64,000 nt of DNA from NCBI GenBank assembly GCA_016716125.1, contig JADJWZ010000039.1:75445-139444 (forward strand), in the 5' to 3' direction. The position numbers were made by a program, and so were the translations under genes. Numbering within the stretch: position 1 is the stretch's first letter; each line of letters opens with the position of its first letter. The stretch is from Ignavibacteria bacterium (lineage in GTDB: Bacteria > Bacteroidota > Ignavibacteria > Tepidaquicellales > Tepidaquicellaceae). Under the pieces are notes generated by a model, which did no database searches, was not told the origin of the DNA, and saw nothing but the letters and a program-made list of their open reading frames with translations. This document shows, piece after piece, positions 1 through 8,316 of the stretch.

Positions 1-651
1 GTTTGACTGTACCTCGCCATTGTTTGACTGTACCTAGTCTTTGTTTAACTGTAACACCTCATTGTTTGACTGTACCTCGCCATTGTTTGACTGTACCTAG
101 TCTTTGTTTGATGGTACCTCGTCTTTGTTTAACTGTAACACCTCATTGTTTGACTGTACCTCGCCATTGTTTGACTGTATCTAGTCTTTGTTTGACTGTA
201 CCTAGTCTTTGTTTGACTGTACCTGGTCTTTGTTTGACTGTACCTAGTCTTTGTTTGACTGTACCTGGTCTTTGTTTGACTGTACCTGGTCTTTGTTTGA
301 CTGTACCTCGCAATTGTTTTGATGTTACGTGTCATCTTACCGATGTAAGATGTCATCTTACGGATGTCAGATGTCTTCTTTTGAAAGCTGAATGTCTTCT
401 TTTGGATGTTAACAGTCTTCGCTCGTATGATGAAAGTCTACTTTTTAAAGCTTAGAGTCTCCGCTTTAAAGTTTTTAGTCTCCGCTTTAAAGTTTTTAGT
501 CTCCGCTTTAAAGTTTTTAGTCTCCGCTTTAAAGTTTTTAGTCTCCGTTTTAAAATTTATAATCTTCGCTTACAAGTTAATAGTCTTCACCCGAAAATTA
601 CAAGTCTTCTTAATTATGTTAAATGTCATCGCTCACAACTGCATTTCATTT
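1..651. repeat. 21-bp tandem repeat array, about 31 units in perfect register
   Basis: Units of exactly 21 bp run from base 1 to about 651 with no change of register; unit 23 begins at 463, which is 22 x 21 + 1. The left half (1-315) has units of the type GTTTGACTGTACCTAGTCTTT with variants at the last seven bases. The right half (about 442-567) is dominated by GCTTTAAAGTTTTTAGTCTCC. Both share the AGTCT core at unit positions 15-19, plus G1, T3-T4, A6 and G9-T10, so they look like diverged copies of one unit. Units 16-22 are intermediate. The array probably continues left of the window. Both strands are open for hundreds of bases only because 21 is divisible by 3, giving 7-residue peptide repeats. 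With no ribosome binding site and low-complexity products I regard it as non-coding. Bases 652-801 are AT-rich with nothing recognisable. Confidence 0.93.
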
Positions 652-801
652 ATTGAATGCTCCAGGCTTTTAACGATTGCAGCAAGACTTAAATGAAGGA
701 AGCTATTCGGAAAATAAATATGCTTTATTCTTTTTTTGTTTGAATTTAAAATTAAATTATTTAAGTTGAAATAATTTTTTTTAATTAAAATAACTTATAA
801 C

Positions 802-1242
802 ATGGAAGTCAAACCAATACCTGAAGGATATCACACCGTGACTCCTTATTTATCCGTAAAAGATGCCCGCGGATTTATGGATTTTTTAATTAAAGCTCTC
901 GGCGCTGAAGAAATATTTACCACTAATACAGAAGACGGGAATGTAATGCATGCTGAAATTAAGATCGGTGATTCAATGATGATGCTCTCTGAAGCAGGTG
1001 AGAAAAATCCCGCTACGAACGGAAATTTTTATCTGTATGTGATCGATACTGACGCAGCTTATAAGAAAGCCGTAGACGCCGGCGCAGTATCTATTATGGA
1101 ACCGGCCGATCAGTTCTATGGTGACAGGACAGCCGGAGTCAGGGATTCATTCGGATATAACTGGTGGTTCGGTACTCATGTCGAAGATGTCTCTCCCGAA
1201 GAAATGGACAGAAGAATTGAAGAAAATAAAAAAAAGAAATAA
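802..1242 (+). CDS. VOC family protein (PhnB/glyoxalase-bleomycin resistance fold)
   Basis: This 146-residue cytosolic protein begins with the PhnB-like opening (YHTVTPYLSVKDA) and carries the family's C-terminal signature DRTAGVRDSFGYNWWFGTH near residues 112-130. The fold is made of paired beta-alpha-beta-beta-beta modules that often bind a metal; the exact substrate is not predictable and PhnB is only a sequence-family name. It ends in a short lysine-rich tail. The ATG at 802 is the first start after an AT-rich leader. A membrane protein follows on the same strand after 53 bases, but no shared pathway is evident. Family assignment is secure; function is open. Confidence 0.85.
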   Translation: MEVKPIPEGYHTVTPYLSVKDARGFMDFLIKALGAEEIFTTNTEDGNVMHAEIKIGDSMMMLSEAGEKNPATNGNFYLYVIDTDAAYKKAVDAGAVSIMEPADQFYGDRTAGVRDSFGYNWWFGTHVEDVSPEEMDRRIEENKKKK

Positions 1243-1295
1243 TGTTCTGAATTAAAATTAAAATAATAACTTTACTGATATTTCTTTTTTAAAAT

Positions 1296-1967
1296 ATGTC
1301 TAAAACAAATAAAGCGTTTCTGATTATAGGAACACTTATCGGATGCACTGCGCTTATTCTACAGTTCTATATAACTCTCTCATATTCCCCGCAGTCAGGA
1401 TTAACATACTTTCAAAGCGTAGTAAAATTTTTCAGTTTTATGACCATCCTGACAAACATACTTGTCACACTGACATATATGATTCCCCTGCTGTCGCCGG
1501 GATCAAAGTGGGGTTTGTATTTTCAGAGACCATTTGTTCAGAGCGGAGTTCTTGTTTATATATTGATAGTCGGGATCGTATATCATTTTATGCTGGCCCA
1601 TATCTGGGATCCGCAGGGGCTTGAGAAATTTGTTGATGTTTTACTTCATTATGTAATGCCGGCTTTCTATCTTTTATACTGGTTAGTAAATACTGAAAAG
1701 GGCAGACAAAAAATAATTAACTGTATTAAATGGCTGAGTTATCCGTTAGCGTATATTATTTATATTCTTATCAGAGGTCATTTCAGCGGAATGTATCCGT
1801 ATCCTTTTATTGATGTTTCTAAATTTGGTTTTGAGACTGTTTTGAAAAATATTTTTTTTATTACGATCGGATATATTTTGATGGGACTTCTAATAATTTT
1901 TCTGGATAATATTCTGTACAGGTTTTCCCGAGGCAAAGATACTTCATCAGAAATGAAGTATTTTTAA
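1296..1967 (+). CDS. Pr6Pr family integral membrane protein
   Basis: The 223-residue product is almost entirely hydrophobic, with about six membrane-spanning stretches separated by short loops. The pattern FQSVVKFFSFMTILTN in the second segment and the motif YPYPFIDVSKFG near residue 170 match the bacterial Pr6Pr family (six transmembrane helices, relatives of FAR-17a/AIG1). No catalytic function is established for bacterial members. The final codons overlap a hairpin followed by a T run, so the gene ends inside its own terminator. It converges with meaB on the other strand. Confidence 0.75.
   Translation: MSKTNKAFLIIGTLIGCTALILQFYITLSYSPQSGLTYFQSVVKFFSFMTILTNILVTLTYMIPLLSPGSKWGLYFQRPFVQSGVLVYILIVGIVYHFMLAHIWDPQGLEKFVDVLLHYVMPAFYLLYWLVNTEKGRQKIINCIKWLSYPLAYIIYILIRGHFSGMYPYPFIDVSKFGFETVLKNIFFITIGYILMGLLIIFLDNILYRFSRGKDTSSEMKYF
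1940..1966 (+). terminator. Rho-independent terminator inside the end of the Pr6Pr gene
   Basis: The 8-bp arms TACTTCAT (1940-1947) and ATGAAGTA (1953-1960) enclose a 5-base loop and are followed by TTTTT (1961-1965). The stem encodes the last residues of the upstream protein. It lies between convergent genes, but the T tract favours the plus strand. Confidence 0.7.
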
Positions 1968-1979
1968 GATTGAGTTTTC

Positions 1980-2942
1980 TTATTTGGTCTTTAAAAGATC
2001 TTTAGTCAGTGTTTCAACAACAGTATAAGGATCAGAATTTTTTTCATAAATTAATTCCAGATTATCATTCAGATAATTTCTCTTTTCATCATCCCAGAAA
2101 CTAACAGTTAATTTATTTGTCAGCAGTTCGCCTATCTTTTTTTTCAGCTGCTGAATTCTTTTCGTTTTTAAATATCCGGTATTTTCGAGATGTGTTTTAT
2201 GTTCAATGATCTTATCAAGTAATTCATTGATCCCTTTATTCTGACTGCCGATAGTTTTTAAAACATCAATGATCCAGCCGTCCGGAGCCGGAGGTTTAAG
2301 ATGAATAATATTTTTTATAGTTGCAGCGACAGCATCAGCGCCGTCCCTGTCGGATTTATTCAATACGAATATATCTGCGATTTCCATTAGTCCGGCTTTC
2401 ATTGCCTGCACTGCATCTCCGGATTCAGGCACAAGTACGACGATAGTCGTATCGGCGGTCTGCGCAATATCAAGTTCAGACTGTCCGACACCAACCGTTT
2501 CTATAATTATAAAATCCTTACCCGCTGCATCCAGTACATCGCACGCTTCAGTTACATTTTTACATAATCCTCCGAGACTCCCTCTTGTCGCCATTGACCT
2601 GATAAAGACATTCTGAAGAAGACCTGAATCCTGCATTCTGATCCTGTCTCCGAGCAGCGCGCCGCCGGTAAAAGGACTTGTAGGGTCGACGGCAATTACT
2701 CCGGTTTTCAATCCTTTTTCATCAAGTAATTTTAAAAGACAATTTGTAACTGTAGATTTTCCTGCGCCGGGAGGACCTGTAATTCCTATTCTGTGAGCTT
2801 TACCGGTAAACTTATATAACCCTTTCAATAACTGTTCGCTGCCTTCAGATTCATTCTCAATCATCGTAAGCGCTTTTGCTACTGTTCTCTTGTCTGAAGT
2901 TTTTATTTTTTCAACCATTTCATTCAGCTTTTCAGTTGTCAT
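1980..2942 (-). CDS. meaB: Methylmalonyl-CoA mutase-associated GTPase MeaB
   Basis: This 320-residue G3E-type GTPase has a P-loop GPPGAGKS at residues 56-63, a switch segment ETVGVGQSE and an NKSD guanine-specificity motif. MeaB acts as a chaperone for B12-dependent methylmalonyl-CoA mutase: it gates cofactor loading and protects the radical enzyme. The length is normal and the C-terminal helical dimerisation region is present. The mutase subunits are not in this window. The gene follows galE on the same strand after 43 bases and may be co-transcribed with purD-galE. Related GTPases (ArgK, HypB, UreG) share the fold, but the overall sequence fits MeaB. Confidence 0.9.
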   Translation of the reverse strand: MTTEKLNEMVEKIKTSDKRTVAKALTMIENESEGSEQLLKGLYKFTGKAHRIGITGPPGAGKSTVTNCLLKLLDEKGLKTGVIAVDPTSPFTGGALLGDRIRMQDSGLLQNVFIRSMATRGSLGGLCKNVTEACDVLDAAGKDFIIIETVGVGQSELDIAQTADTTIVVLVPESGDAVQAMKAGLMEIADIFVLNKSDRDGADAVAATIKNIIHLKPPAPDGWIIDVLKTIGSQNKGINELLDKIIEHKTHLENTGYLKTKRIQQLKKKIGELLTNKLTVSFWDDEKRNYLNDNLELIYEKNSDPYTVVETLTKDLLKTK

Positions 2943-2985
2943 ATTGAAAGGAAAAATTCTTTGTTAATTTAAGTTTATTTTAGTT

Positions 2986-4000
2986 TTATTTTTTACCAAT
3001 TCTCTTTTGCCAGTTCCATGAAGTCAGCATCATATCATTTAAATCTCTTTCAGCTTTCCATCCGAGTATTTCATTTGCCTTTTGAGTATCTGAATATATA
3101 CTGACCACATCACCTTCCCGTCTTGGACCTATCCTGAAATTCAGCTTCATGCCGGATACAAATTCAAAAGCATTTATAACTTCCAGTACGCTGTTACCGT
3201 TTCCCGTACCGAGATTAAATATCTCTAACGGATTTTCATCTTTCACGTCAAGCATTCTTTTCAAAGCAATAACATGCGCCTTTGCAAGATCAACCACATG
3301 AATGTAATCCCTGATATTTGTACCGTCAGGAGTGTCGTAATCATTTCCGTTCACTGTCAGGATCTCTCTGACCAATTGCAGTCTGCGTAATGTAAGGCAC
3401 AAGATTGTTCGGGATCCCGATAGGAAGTTCTCCTATCAGCGAACTGTCATGCGCACCTGTCGGATTAAAATATCTGAGCACAATTGATTTCATCCCGGAT
3501 ATTTTCGAAAGGTCTGTCAGGATCTGTTCGCCGATCTGTTTTGTAAAACCATATGGTGATTCCGCTTTTTTTACAGGAGAATTTTCCGTCACAGGCAGTG
3601 AATCCGCTTCACCGTAAACAGTACATGAAGAGGAATAAACAAATTTATTTATTGCATTTGCTTCAAGCGCATTAAGCAAATTTATCATGCCGGTTACGTT
3701 ATTGCGGTAATACAAAAGCGGATCATTAACTGACTCTCCGACAGCTTTAAAAGCGGCAAAATGTATGACTGCAGCGATATCTTTCTTATCTTTAAAGAAT
3801 TCATTGACAACTGCTTCATCACAAAGATCAATTTTATGAAACTCGGGTTTAATTCCCGAAATTTTTTCAATGCTGTCTGTAACTTCAATTACAGAGTTTG
3901 ACAGGTTATCCAGTATTATAACTTCATAACCATCCTTCTGAAGCTCGACTACCGTATGCGATCCTATATAACCTGTACCGCCTGTTACTAAAATCTTCAT
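2986..4000 (-). CDS. galE: UDP-glucose 4-epimerase, split by one indel
   Basis: An extended short-chain dehydrogenase that interconverts UDP-glucose and UDP-galactose. The N-terminal part (3341-4000) has the NAD-binding GGTGYIGSH motif and the catalytic YGFTK (YxxxK). The C-terminal part (2986-3402) carries GNDYDTPDGTNIRDYIHV. The frame breaks near 3364-3370, where the minus strand reads CAGAGAGATC. Restoring one AG dinucleotide gives AIGQREILTVNG, the correct family spacing; deleting one C instead would make that loop one residue short. The repaired protein is about 338 residues, as expected. Purified decay seems unlikely because all motifs are otherwise intact. It starts 6 bases after the purD stop, so the two form an operon. 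Confidence 0.9.
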
Positions 4001-4006
4001 TATTTA

Positions 4007-5296
4007 TTATTTGTTTAATTGTCTGAAGCCGATATCTTTTCTGAAATATTTATTTTCAAATTTAATCTTATCTGCATTTTCATAAGCTGTTTTCACAGCC
4101 TCGGAAAGCGATGTTTTAGAAATTCCGGTCACTGACAATACTCTTCCTCCGTCAGTTATTATTTCGTTTCCGGTTTTCTTTGTTCCTGATTGGAATACAA
4201 TGCAGTTGTTACCGGTTTTATCAAGTCCGGAAATTAATTTTCCCTTTTCATAACTGTCCGGATAACCTTCAGAAGCAAGCACCACACAGCATGAATATTC
4301 ATCTTTTACTTTCAGTCTGTATTCGCTTATCTTATTTTCTACAGATGAAAATAACAGCTCGGTAAAGTCAGATTCAATAAGCGGAAGCACTGCCTGCGTT
4401 TCCGGGTCGCCGAATCTGCAGTTAAACTCAATCACAAACGGTTCGTCATTTACGATCATCAGTCCGCAGTAAAGACATCCTTTAAATTCTCTCCCTTCCG
4501 CTTTCATTTGTTTTAATACCGGCTCAACGATCTTAGAGTTAATTTTAAAAATCATTTCATCAGTCATAAATTTTTTCACAGGGCAGACAGCTCCCATTCC
4601 GCCGGTGTTCTTACCTGTCTCGCCTTCGGATATTTTTTTATGATCCTGTGAAAAGGGAAGCAGCACGTGATCTGTTCCGTCTGTTACTGCAAAGACGGAT
4701 ACTTCTTCACCTGTCAAAAACCGCTCAGTTAAAAATCTGTTTCCTGATTCGCCGAATTTCTCACCGCTGACAAATTCTTTTATTGTATCAAACGCCTCTT
4801 CGAAATTTTCTGCAATTATAACGCCTTTGCCTGCAGCAAGTCCGTCAGCTTTTAAGACCAGGGGATATTCGGAGCTTCTCAGATAATCTTCTGCGGTCTT
4901 CATATCATCAGCACTGAAACTTCTGAATTCAGCCGTAGGCGCTCCCGCTTTTTTCATTAACTCTTTTGAAAAGATCTTACTCGACTCTATTTCAGCCGCT
5001 TTCATTGTTGGTCCGAATATTTTCAGACCTTTAGAAATAAATTCGTCAGTAATTCCCATTGACAAAGGAATTTCCGGTCCCGCGATAGTAAGGTCAATAT
5101 TATTTAATAATGCAAACTCTGAAAGTGATTTTAGATCAGCCGGTTCAATGTTTACGCTTTCAGCAAAAATTTCAGCGCCGGGATTATTGCCGGTTATATA
5201 AAGCTTACCGGATTTTTTTTTGAATGAATCTGAATTATAAACCGCATACGCAATCGCATTTTCTCTGCCGCCGTTTCCTACTATCAGAATATTCAA
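4007..5296 (-). CDS. purD: Phosphoribosylamine-glycine ligase (GAR synthetase)
   Basis: This 429-residue ATP-grasp enzyme catalyses the second step of de novo purine synthesis, joining phosphoribosylamine and glycine. The N-terminal domain opens with NILIVGNGGRENAIA, the glycine-rich loop of PurD. The ATP-grasp core includes LKADGLAAGKGVIIA, and TGGMGAV with the metal-binding stretch FVIEFNCRFGDPETQ follows. The length is typical. The C-terminus ends at 4007, 6 bases before galE. Other purine genes (purH, purN) lie far downstream in the window, so the pathway is dispersed. Confidence 0.95.
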   Translation of the reverse strand: MNILIVGNGGRENAIAYAVYNSDSFKKKSGKLYITGNNPGAEIFAESVNIEPADLKSLSEFALLNNIDLTIAGPEIPLSMGITDEFISKGLKIFGPTMKAAEIESSKIFSKELMKKAGAPTAEFRSFSADDMKTAEDYLRSSEYPLVLKADGLAAGKGVIIAENFEEAFDTIKEFVSGEKFGESGNRFLTERFLTGEEVSVFAVTDGTDHVLLPFSQDHKKISEGETGKNTGGMGAVCPVKKFMTDEMIFKINSKIVEPVLKQMKAEGREFKGCLYCGLMIVNDEPFVIEFNCRFGDPETQAVLPLIESDFTELLFSSVENKISEYRLKVKDEYSCCVVLASEGYPDSYEKGKLISGLDKTGNNCIVFQSGTKKTGNEIITDGGRVLSVTGISKTSLSEAVKTAYENADKIKFENKYFRKDIGFRQLNK

Positions 5297-5368
5297 TTGT
5301 GCAGTGTGAGGTTTAAATTTACGGGGAAATTTCTAAATATAATTATTGACTCTTTGAATTTTATATCA

Positions 5369-5387
5369 GGATTTGAGATGCAAATCC
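5369..5387 (-). terminator. Hairpin just after the glycosyltransferase stop
   Basis: Perfect 7-bp arms GGATTTG (5369-5375) and CAAATCC (5381-5387) with a 5-base loop begin three bases beyond the stop codon at 5390. On the minus strand it is followed by TGATATAAAATT rather than a clean T run, so it is a weak terminator or an RNA-end stabiliser. Confidence 0.4.
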
Positions 5388-5389
5388 GG

Positions 5390-6664
5390 TTATTCAATAT
5401 CAACCAGTAAGTTGAATTCCTTTGCAAGCTCGTAAGTAAGAGTTTTTCTGTCATATAATTCTACAACTTCTTCATTGGCAACGGGCATCGATTTATTCTT
5501 ATAAAGCTCGTAATATTCACGGAAGGTTTTCATCAGCTCTTCAGTATCTTCTTCAACAAAACGAATAGCTTCATATTTCTCAAGCGCTTTTTTTGTAACT
5601 CCTTCAGGAATGCTTGCAATAATATTTTTTCTGCTTCCGATATATTCGCCGATCTTACCGGGCATTGCTGCATCTTCATTTTCCCCCCTGCTTATCATAA
5701 AGAAAAGTACGTCTGACGCAAGCAGATATTTTACACATTCAATATGCTCAATATATCCAAGCATGTTTATTGAATTTCCCAGATCAAATCCGTTTAATAT
5801 TGAAGTGTTTTCTTTTGACATAGCGCCGATGAAACAAAATTCAATTTCGGATTTCAGTTCGGGATATTTTATAAAAAATTTATTTATTGCGTCAAGAAAG
5901 TATTTCGGATTTCTTGTATAAAAACTTCCCGAATATGTAATTCTCATTTTATCGGTAAGAGGAAGTTCACCTTTGGATGCATTTTCAAAATCTTCCGGAT
6001 CATATCCGTGCGGAATTATCTTAACGTCATTATATTCAATATTCCCGTATCTTGAGATCACAAGTTCCTTTACTCTTCTGTTCGTCGTGATAATTTTATT
6101 GGCGTCTTTCAGAACATTTTTCTCAAGTTTCATATTTGACATCTTATGAAACGGAGTTGCATAATAATTCAGCACCGGACTGTCCACCCATGCATCCCTG
6201 TAATCAATCACAAGCGGCACTTTAAATTTTTTCTTAATATCCTGCCCGACAAGAAAATCAGTATAAGGCGGGGCTGTAGCGTAGATCACATCAAAGCCTC
6301 CGTATTTTTTCCATACTTCGACAGCTTTCCTGTAAGCTTTCTTTCTCCAGAATTTTTTATTGTCAGGCATTAAAAAGAACTGACCGGTCCTGCTGCGGAG
6401 TTTTCTTAATTTTTCATTAGGATTTTTTATTATGATCTTGCTGATATCATTTATCTCTTCTCCGGTTCTCTCTATGATTATTCCGTTAGATATTGCTTCC
6501 TTCAAAAGGCTTTCATCAACCGCAAAATATTTTTTCGGACTGTCAGTGAGTACAACCGGTTCCCATCCGAACTCCTTAAGATATTTTGCGAATTTCAGCG
6601 TTCTCTGTACGCCGCCCATTCCCATTGGAGGGAAGTAGTATGATATGATTAGTACTTTGTTCAA
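5390..6664 (-). CDS. Group 1/family 4 glycosyltransferase
   Basis: The 424-residue protein has the GT-B two-domain layout. It begins KVLIISYYFPPMGMGGVQR, the donor/acceptor cleft motif of GT4-type enzymes, followed by RTLKFAKYLKEFGWEPVVLT. The second domain contains KIIPHGYDPEDF and a GKIGEYIGSRKNI segment in place of the usual E-x7-E region. It probably transfers a sugar from a nucleotide donor to an envelope polysaccharide or lipid carrier; donor and acceptor cannot be read from the sequence. The start must be TTG at 6664, because an in-frame TAA lies immediately upstream and no nearby ATG exists. Confidence 0.8.
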   Translation of the reverse strand: MNKVLIISYYFPPMGMGGVQRTLKFAKYLKEFGWEPVVLTDSPKKYFAVDESLLKEAISNGIIIERTGEEINDISKIIIKNPNEKLRKLRSRTGQFFLMPDNKKFWRKKAYRKAVEVWKKYGGFDVIYATAPPYTDFLVGQDIKKKFKVPLVIDYRDAWVDSPVLNYYATPFHKMSNMKLEKNVLKDANKIITTNRRVKELVISRYGNIEYNDVKIIPHGYDPEDFENASKGELPLTDKMRITYSGSFYTRNPKYFLDAINKFFIKYPELKSEIEFCFIGAMSKENTSILNGFDLGNSINMLGYIEHIECVKYLLASDVLFFMISRGENEDAAMPGKIGEYIGSRKNIIASIPEGVTKKALEKYEAIRFVEEDTEELMKTFREYYELYKNKSMPVANEEVVELYDRKTLTYELAKEFNLLVDIE

Positions 6665-6704
6665 TTATTCGTATGAAATGTCAAAGGAAATGTCTTAAAA
6701 AATT

Positions 6705-7773
6705 TTATATAGTAATTAACTCTTTTGTTGATTTGTTTAATATTTCACAACCGTTCTCAGTTACCACCACATCATCCTCAATTCTAACGCCGCCTAATCC
6801 CTCGACATAAATTCCGGGTTCGATTGTAATTAAATTATTTATCTCAAGTATAAAATCAGTTCTCTGATTTAAAGAAGGTCTTTCGTGAATATCATAACCG
6901 AGTCCGTGCCCGAGTCCGTGTCCGAAATTTTCACCGAATCCGTTTTCAGCAATATAATCTCTGGCGGCTGAATCAACAGATTTCACTGATACACCTGCTT
7001 TGACTTTATCCAGCGCTCTTAGCTGAGCTTCTTTTACAATGTTATAAATACTTTTACATTCATCGCTGATCTCGCCGACAGCGATAGTTCTTGTCATATC
7101 CGATTTCATTCCTTCGACAGAGCATCCGAAATCAAGTTTAAGCAGTTCTCCGTTCTCGATTTTTTTATCTGTTGGTCTTGCATGCGGAAATGCGCTTCTG
7201 ACACCTGAAGCTACTATTGGCTCAAATGAATCTGAATCCGCGCCGTAAATTTTATGAAGAAAAGAAATCTCAGCTGATACTTCGCGTTCCGTCATTCCGG
7301 GCTTAATTATATTCAGCAGTTCGGTAAAAGTATCATCCGTTATTTTAACCGCCTTTCTGGTCAGCTCAATTTCCTCTTCATTTTTCTGAGATACAATATT
7401 TTCAATCAATGAATCAGCCGGTATAAAATTTATTTCCGCAAAATCATTTTTCAGATTTAAATAATCAGCGTAAGTAATAATATTGGATTCAAAACCTGTT
7501 TTGCTCAGACCGTGCTTTTTCGAAAGATCATTAAGAAAGCCCATGGAATTCTGAACATAAATCATCACTTCAAAATCATCATAAACTTCTTTCCGATGAT
7601 TGTGTTTTATATCTGAAATCAGTGATAAAAAAATTTTTGTCTTTTGTAAGCAGGATATTTGCGGCGCTGCCTGAAAACCCTGAAATATATCTAATGTTCG
7701 GAAGACTTTTTACGAGAAAAGAATCAGCTCCAATAGCGGCAAAACTGTCTTTAATTTTTTTTAATCGTGTCAT
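6705..7773 (-). CDS. M24 family Xaa-Pro aminopeptidase, split by one indel
   Basis: A metallopeptidase that removes N-terminal residues preceding proline. The N-terminal creatinase-like domain starts MTRLKKIKDSFAAIGAD (ATG at 7773) and contains NIRYISGFSGSAAN. The catalytic pita-bread domain has the metal ligands in LKLDFGCSVEGMKSDMTRT (two Asp), GHGLGHGLGYDIHE (His), TIEPGIY (Glu) and GGVRIEDDVV (Glu). The reading frame breaks at about 7590-7592: removing one T of the run there (A on the coding strand) restores TQSSEEVYDDFEVMIY. The repaired length is about 355 residues, normal for short bacterial PepP/YqhT-type enzymes. All catalytic residues are present, so a sequencing insertion is more likely than a dead gene. 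Confidence 0.85.
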
Positions 7774-7930
7774 TTGTTTTAAATTTGCAATAACGATGAA
7801 AATACTCATTACCAAAAGTAATATCAATGTAAGTTTTGGTACAATACGAAGTTTCAGACCACATCTTTCCAAAACATTAGGCATTTAAATTAGAGATGAG
7901 CTGCTCTTTACTTTCTTTCTTTTGAGAGAT

Positions 7931-8134
7931 CCCCGAGGGAAACATTCGGGGCAGGCAACGAAAGAAACAAAGAAAAATCTTCCCGAGAACTCGGGATTGA
8001 AAAATTGCCGGAATTCATCTCACAATTGCTATAAAATTTCCAACTCAAAATTTGCTTCGCATCCCGAGTACTCGGGACAGACAAGGAAATTTTATAAACG
8101 CAATTGCTTATGAATTCTTTCTGCAATTTTTCAA
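7931..8134. repeat. Nested inverted-repeat element with three CCCGAG hairpins
   Basis: An outer-type inverted repeat has arms at 7997-8041 and 8085-8134 (TTGAAAAATTGC paired with GCAATTTTTCAA, then AATTCAT with ATGAATT, CAATTGC with GCAATTG, and ATAAAATTTCC with GGAAATTTTAT). Its loop contains the perfect palindrome CCCGAGTACTCGGG (8063-8076). Just to the left are CCCGAG-AA-CTCGGG (7982-7995) and CCCCGA/TCGGGG (7931-7951). The element sits in the 543-base gap between the aminopeptidase and the ABC exporter. It resembles a MITE or REP-type intergenic repeat. Open frames inside it lack coding character. Confidence 0.8.
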
Positions 8135-8316
8135 AGCGGTTATACTAATTATTTATTAGAAAACTTTAAATTTATGAAAAATCACACATATATATTTATT
8201 TTCGAAAACGTTTTGGATAACAATGGTTTCAGACCTTTAAAAGACCTGAATAAATTTTTAATTAAAAAGATTGTATTGAAATAACACATTAATAAATTTA
8301 TTTTGTCCTACAAATT

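Noticed and set aside
3..455. Open frame giving seven-residue repeats LTVPRHC/LTVPSLC
   Set aside because: It follows only from a 21-bp period being divisible by three; no ribosome binding site, and several frames on both strands are equally open.
1..651. CRISPR array
   Set aside because: Units are directly adjacent without unique spacers, and no cas gene is nearby.
406..696. Open frame with VSALKFL repeats in the right half of the array
   Set aside because: Same reason; it changes to unrelated sequence at the array end without any coding features.
7774..7884. N-terminal extension of the M24 peptidase from an upstream ATG
   Set aside because: The added 37 residues are hydrophobic and unrelated to the family; ATG 7773 fits the known N-terminus.
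7908..8126. Open frame across the inverted-repeat element
   Set aside because: It follows the palindromic arms on both strands and has no coding signature.
8174..8284. 36-codon open frame (MKNHTYIFIFENVLDN) before the ABC exporter
   Set aside because: Too short and AT-biased, with no recognised family or ribosome binding site; may be chance.
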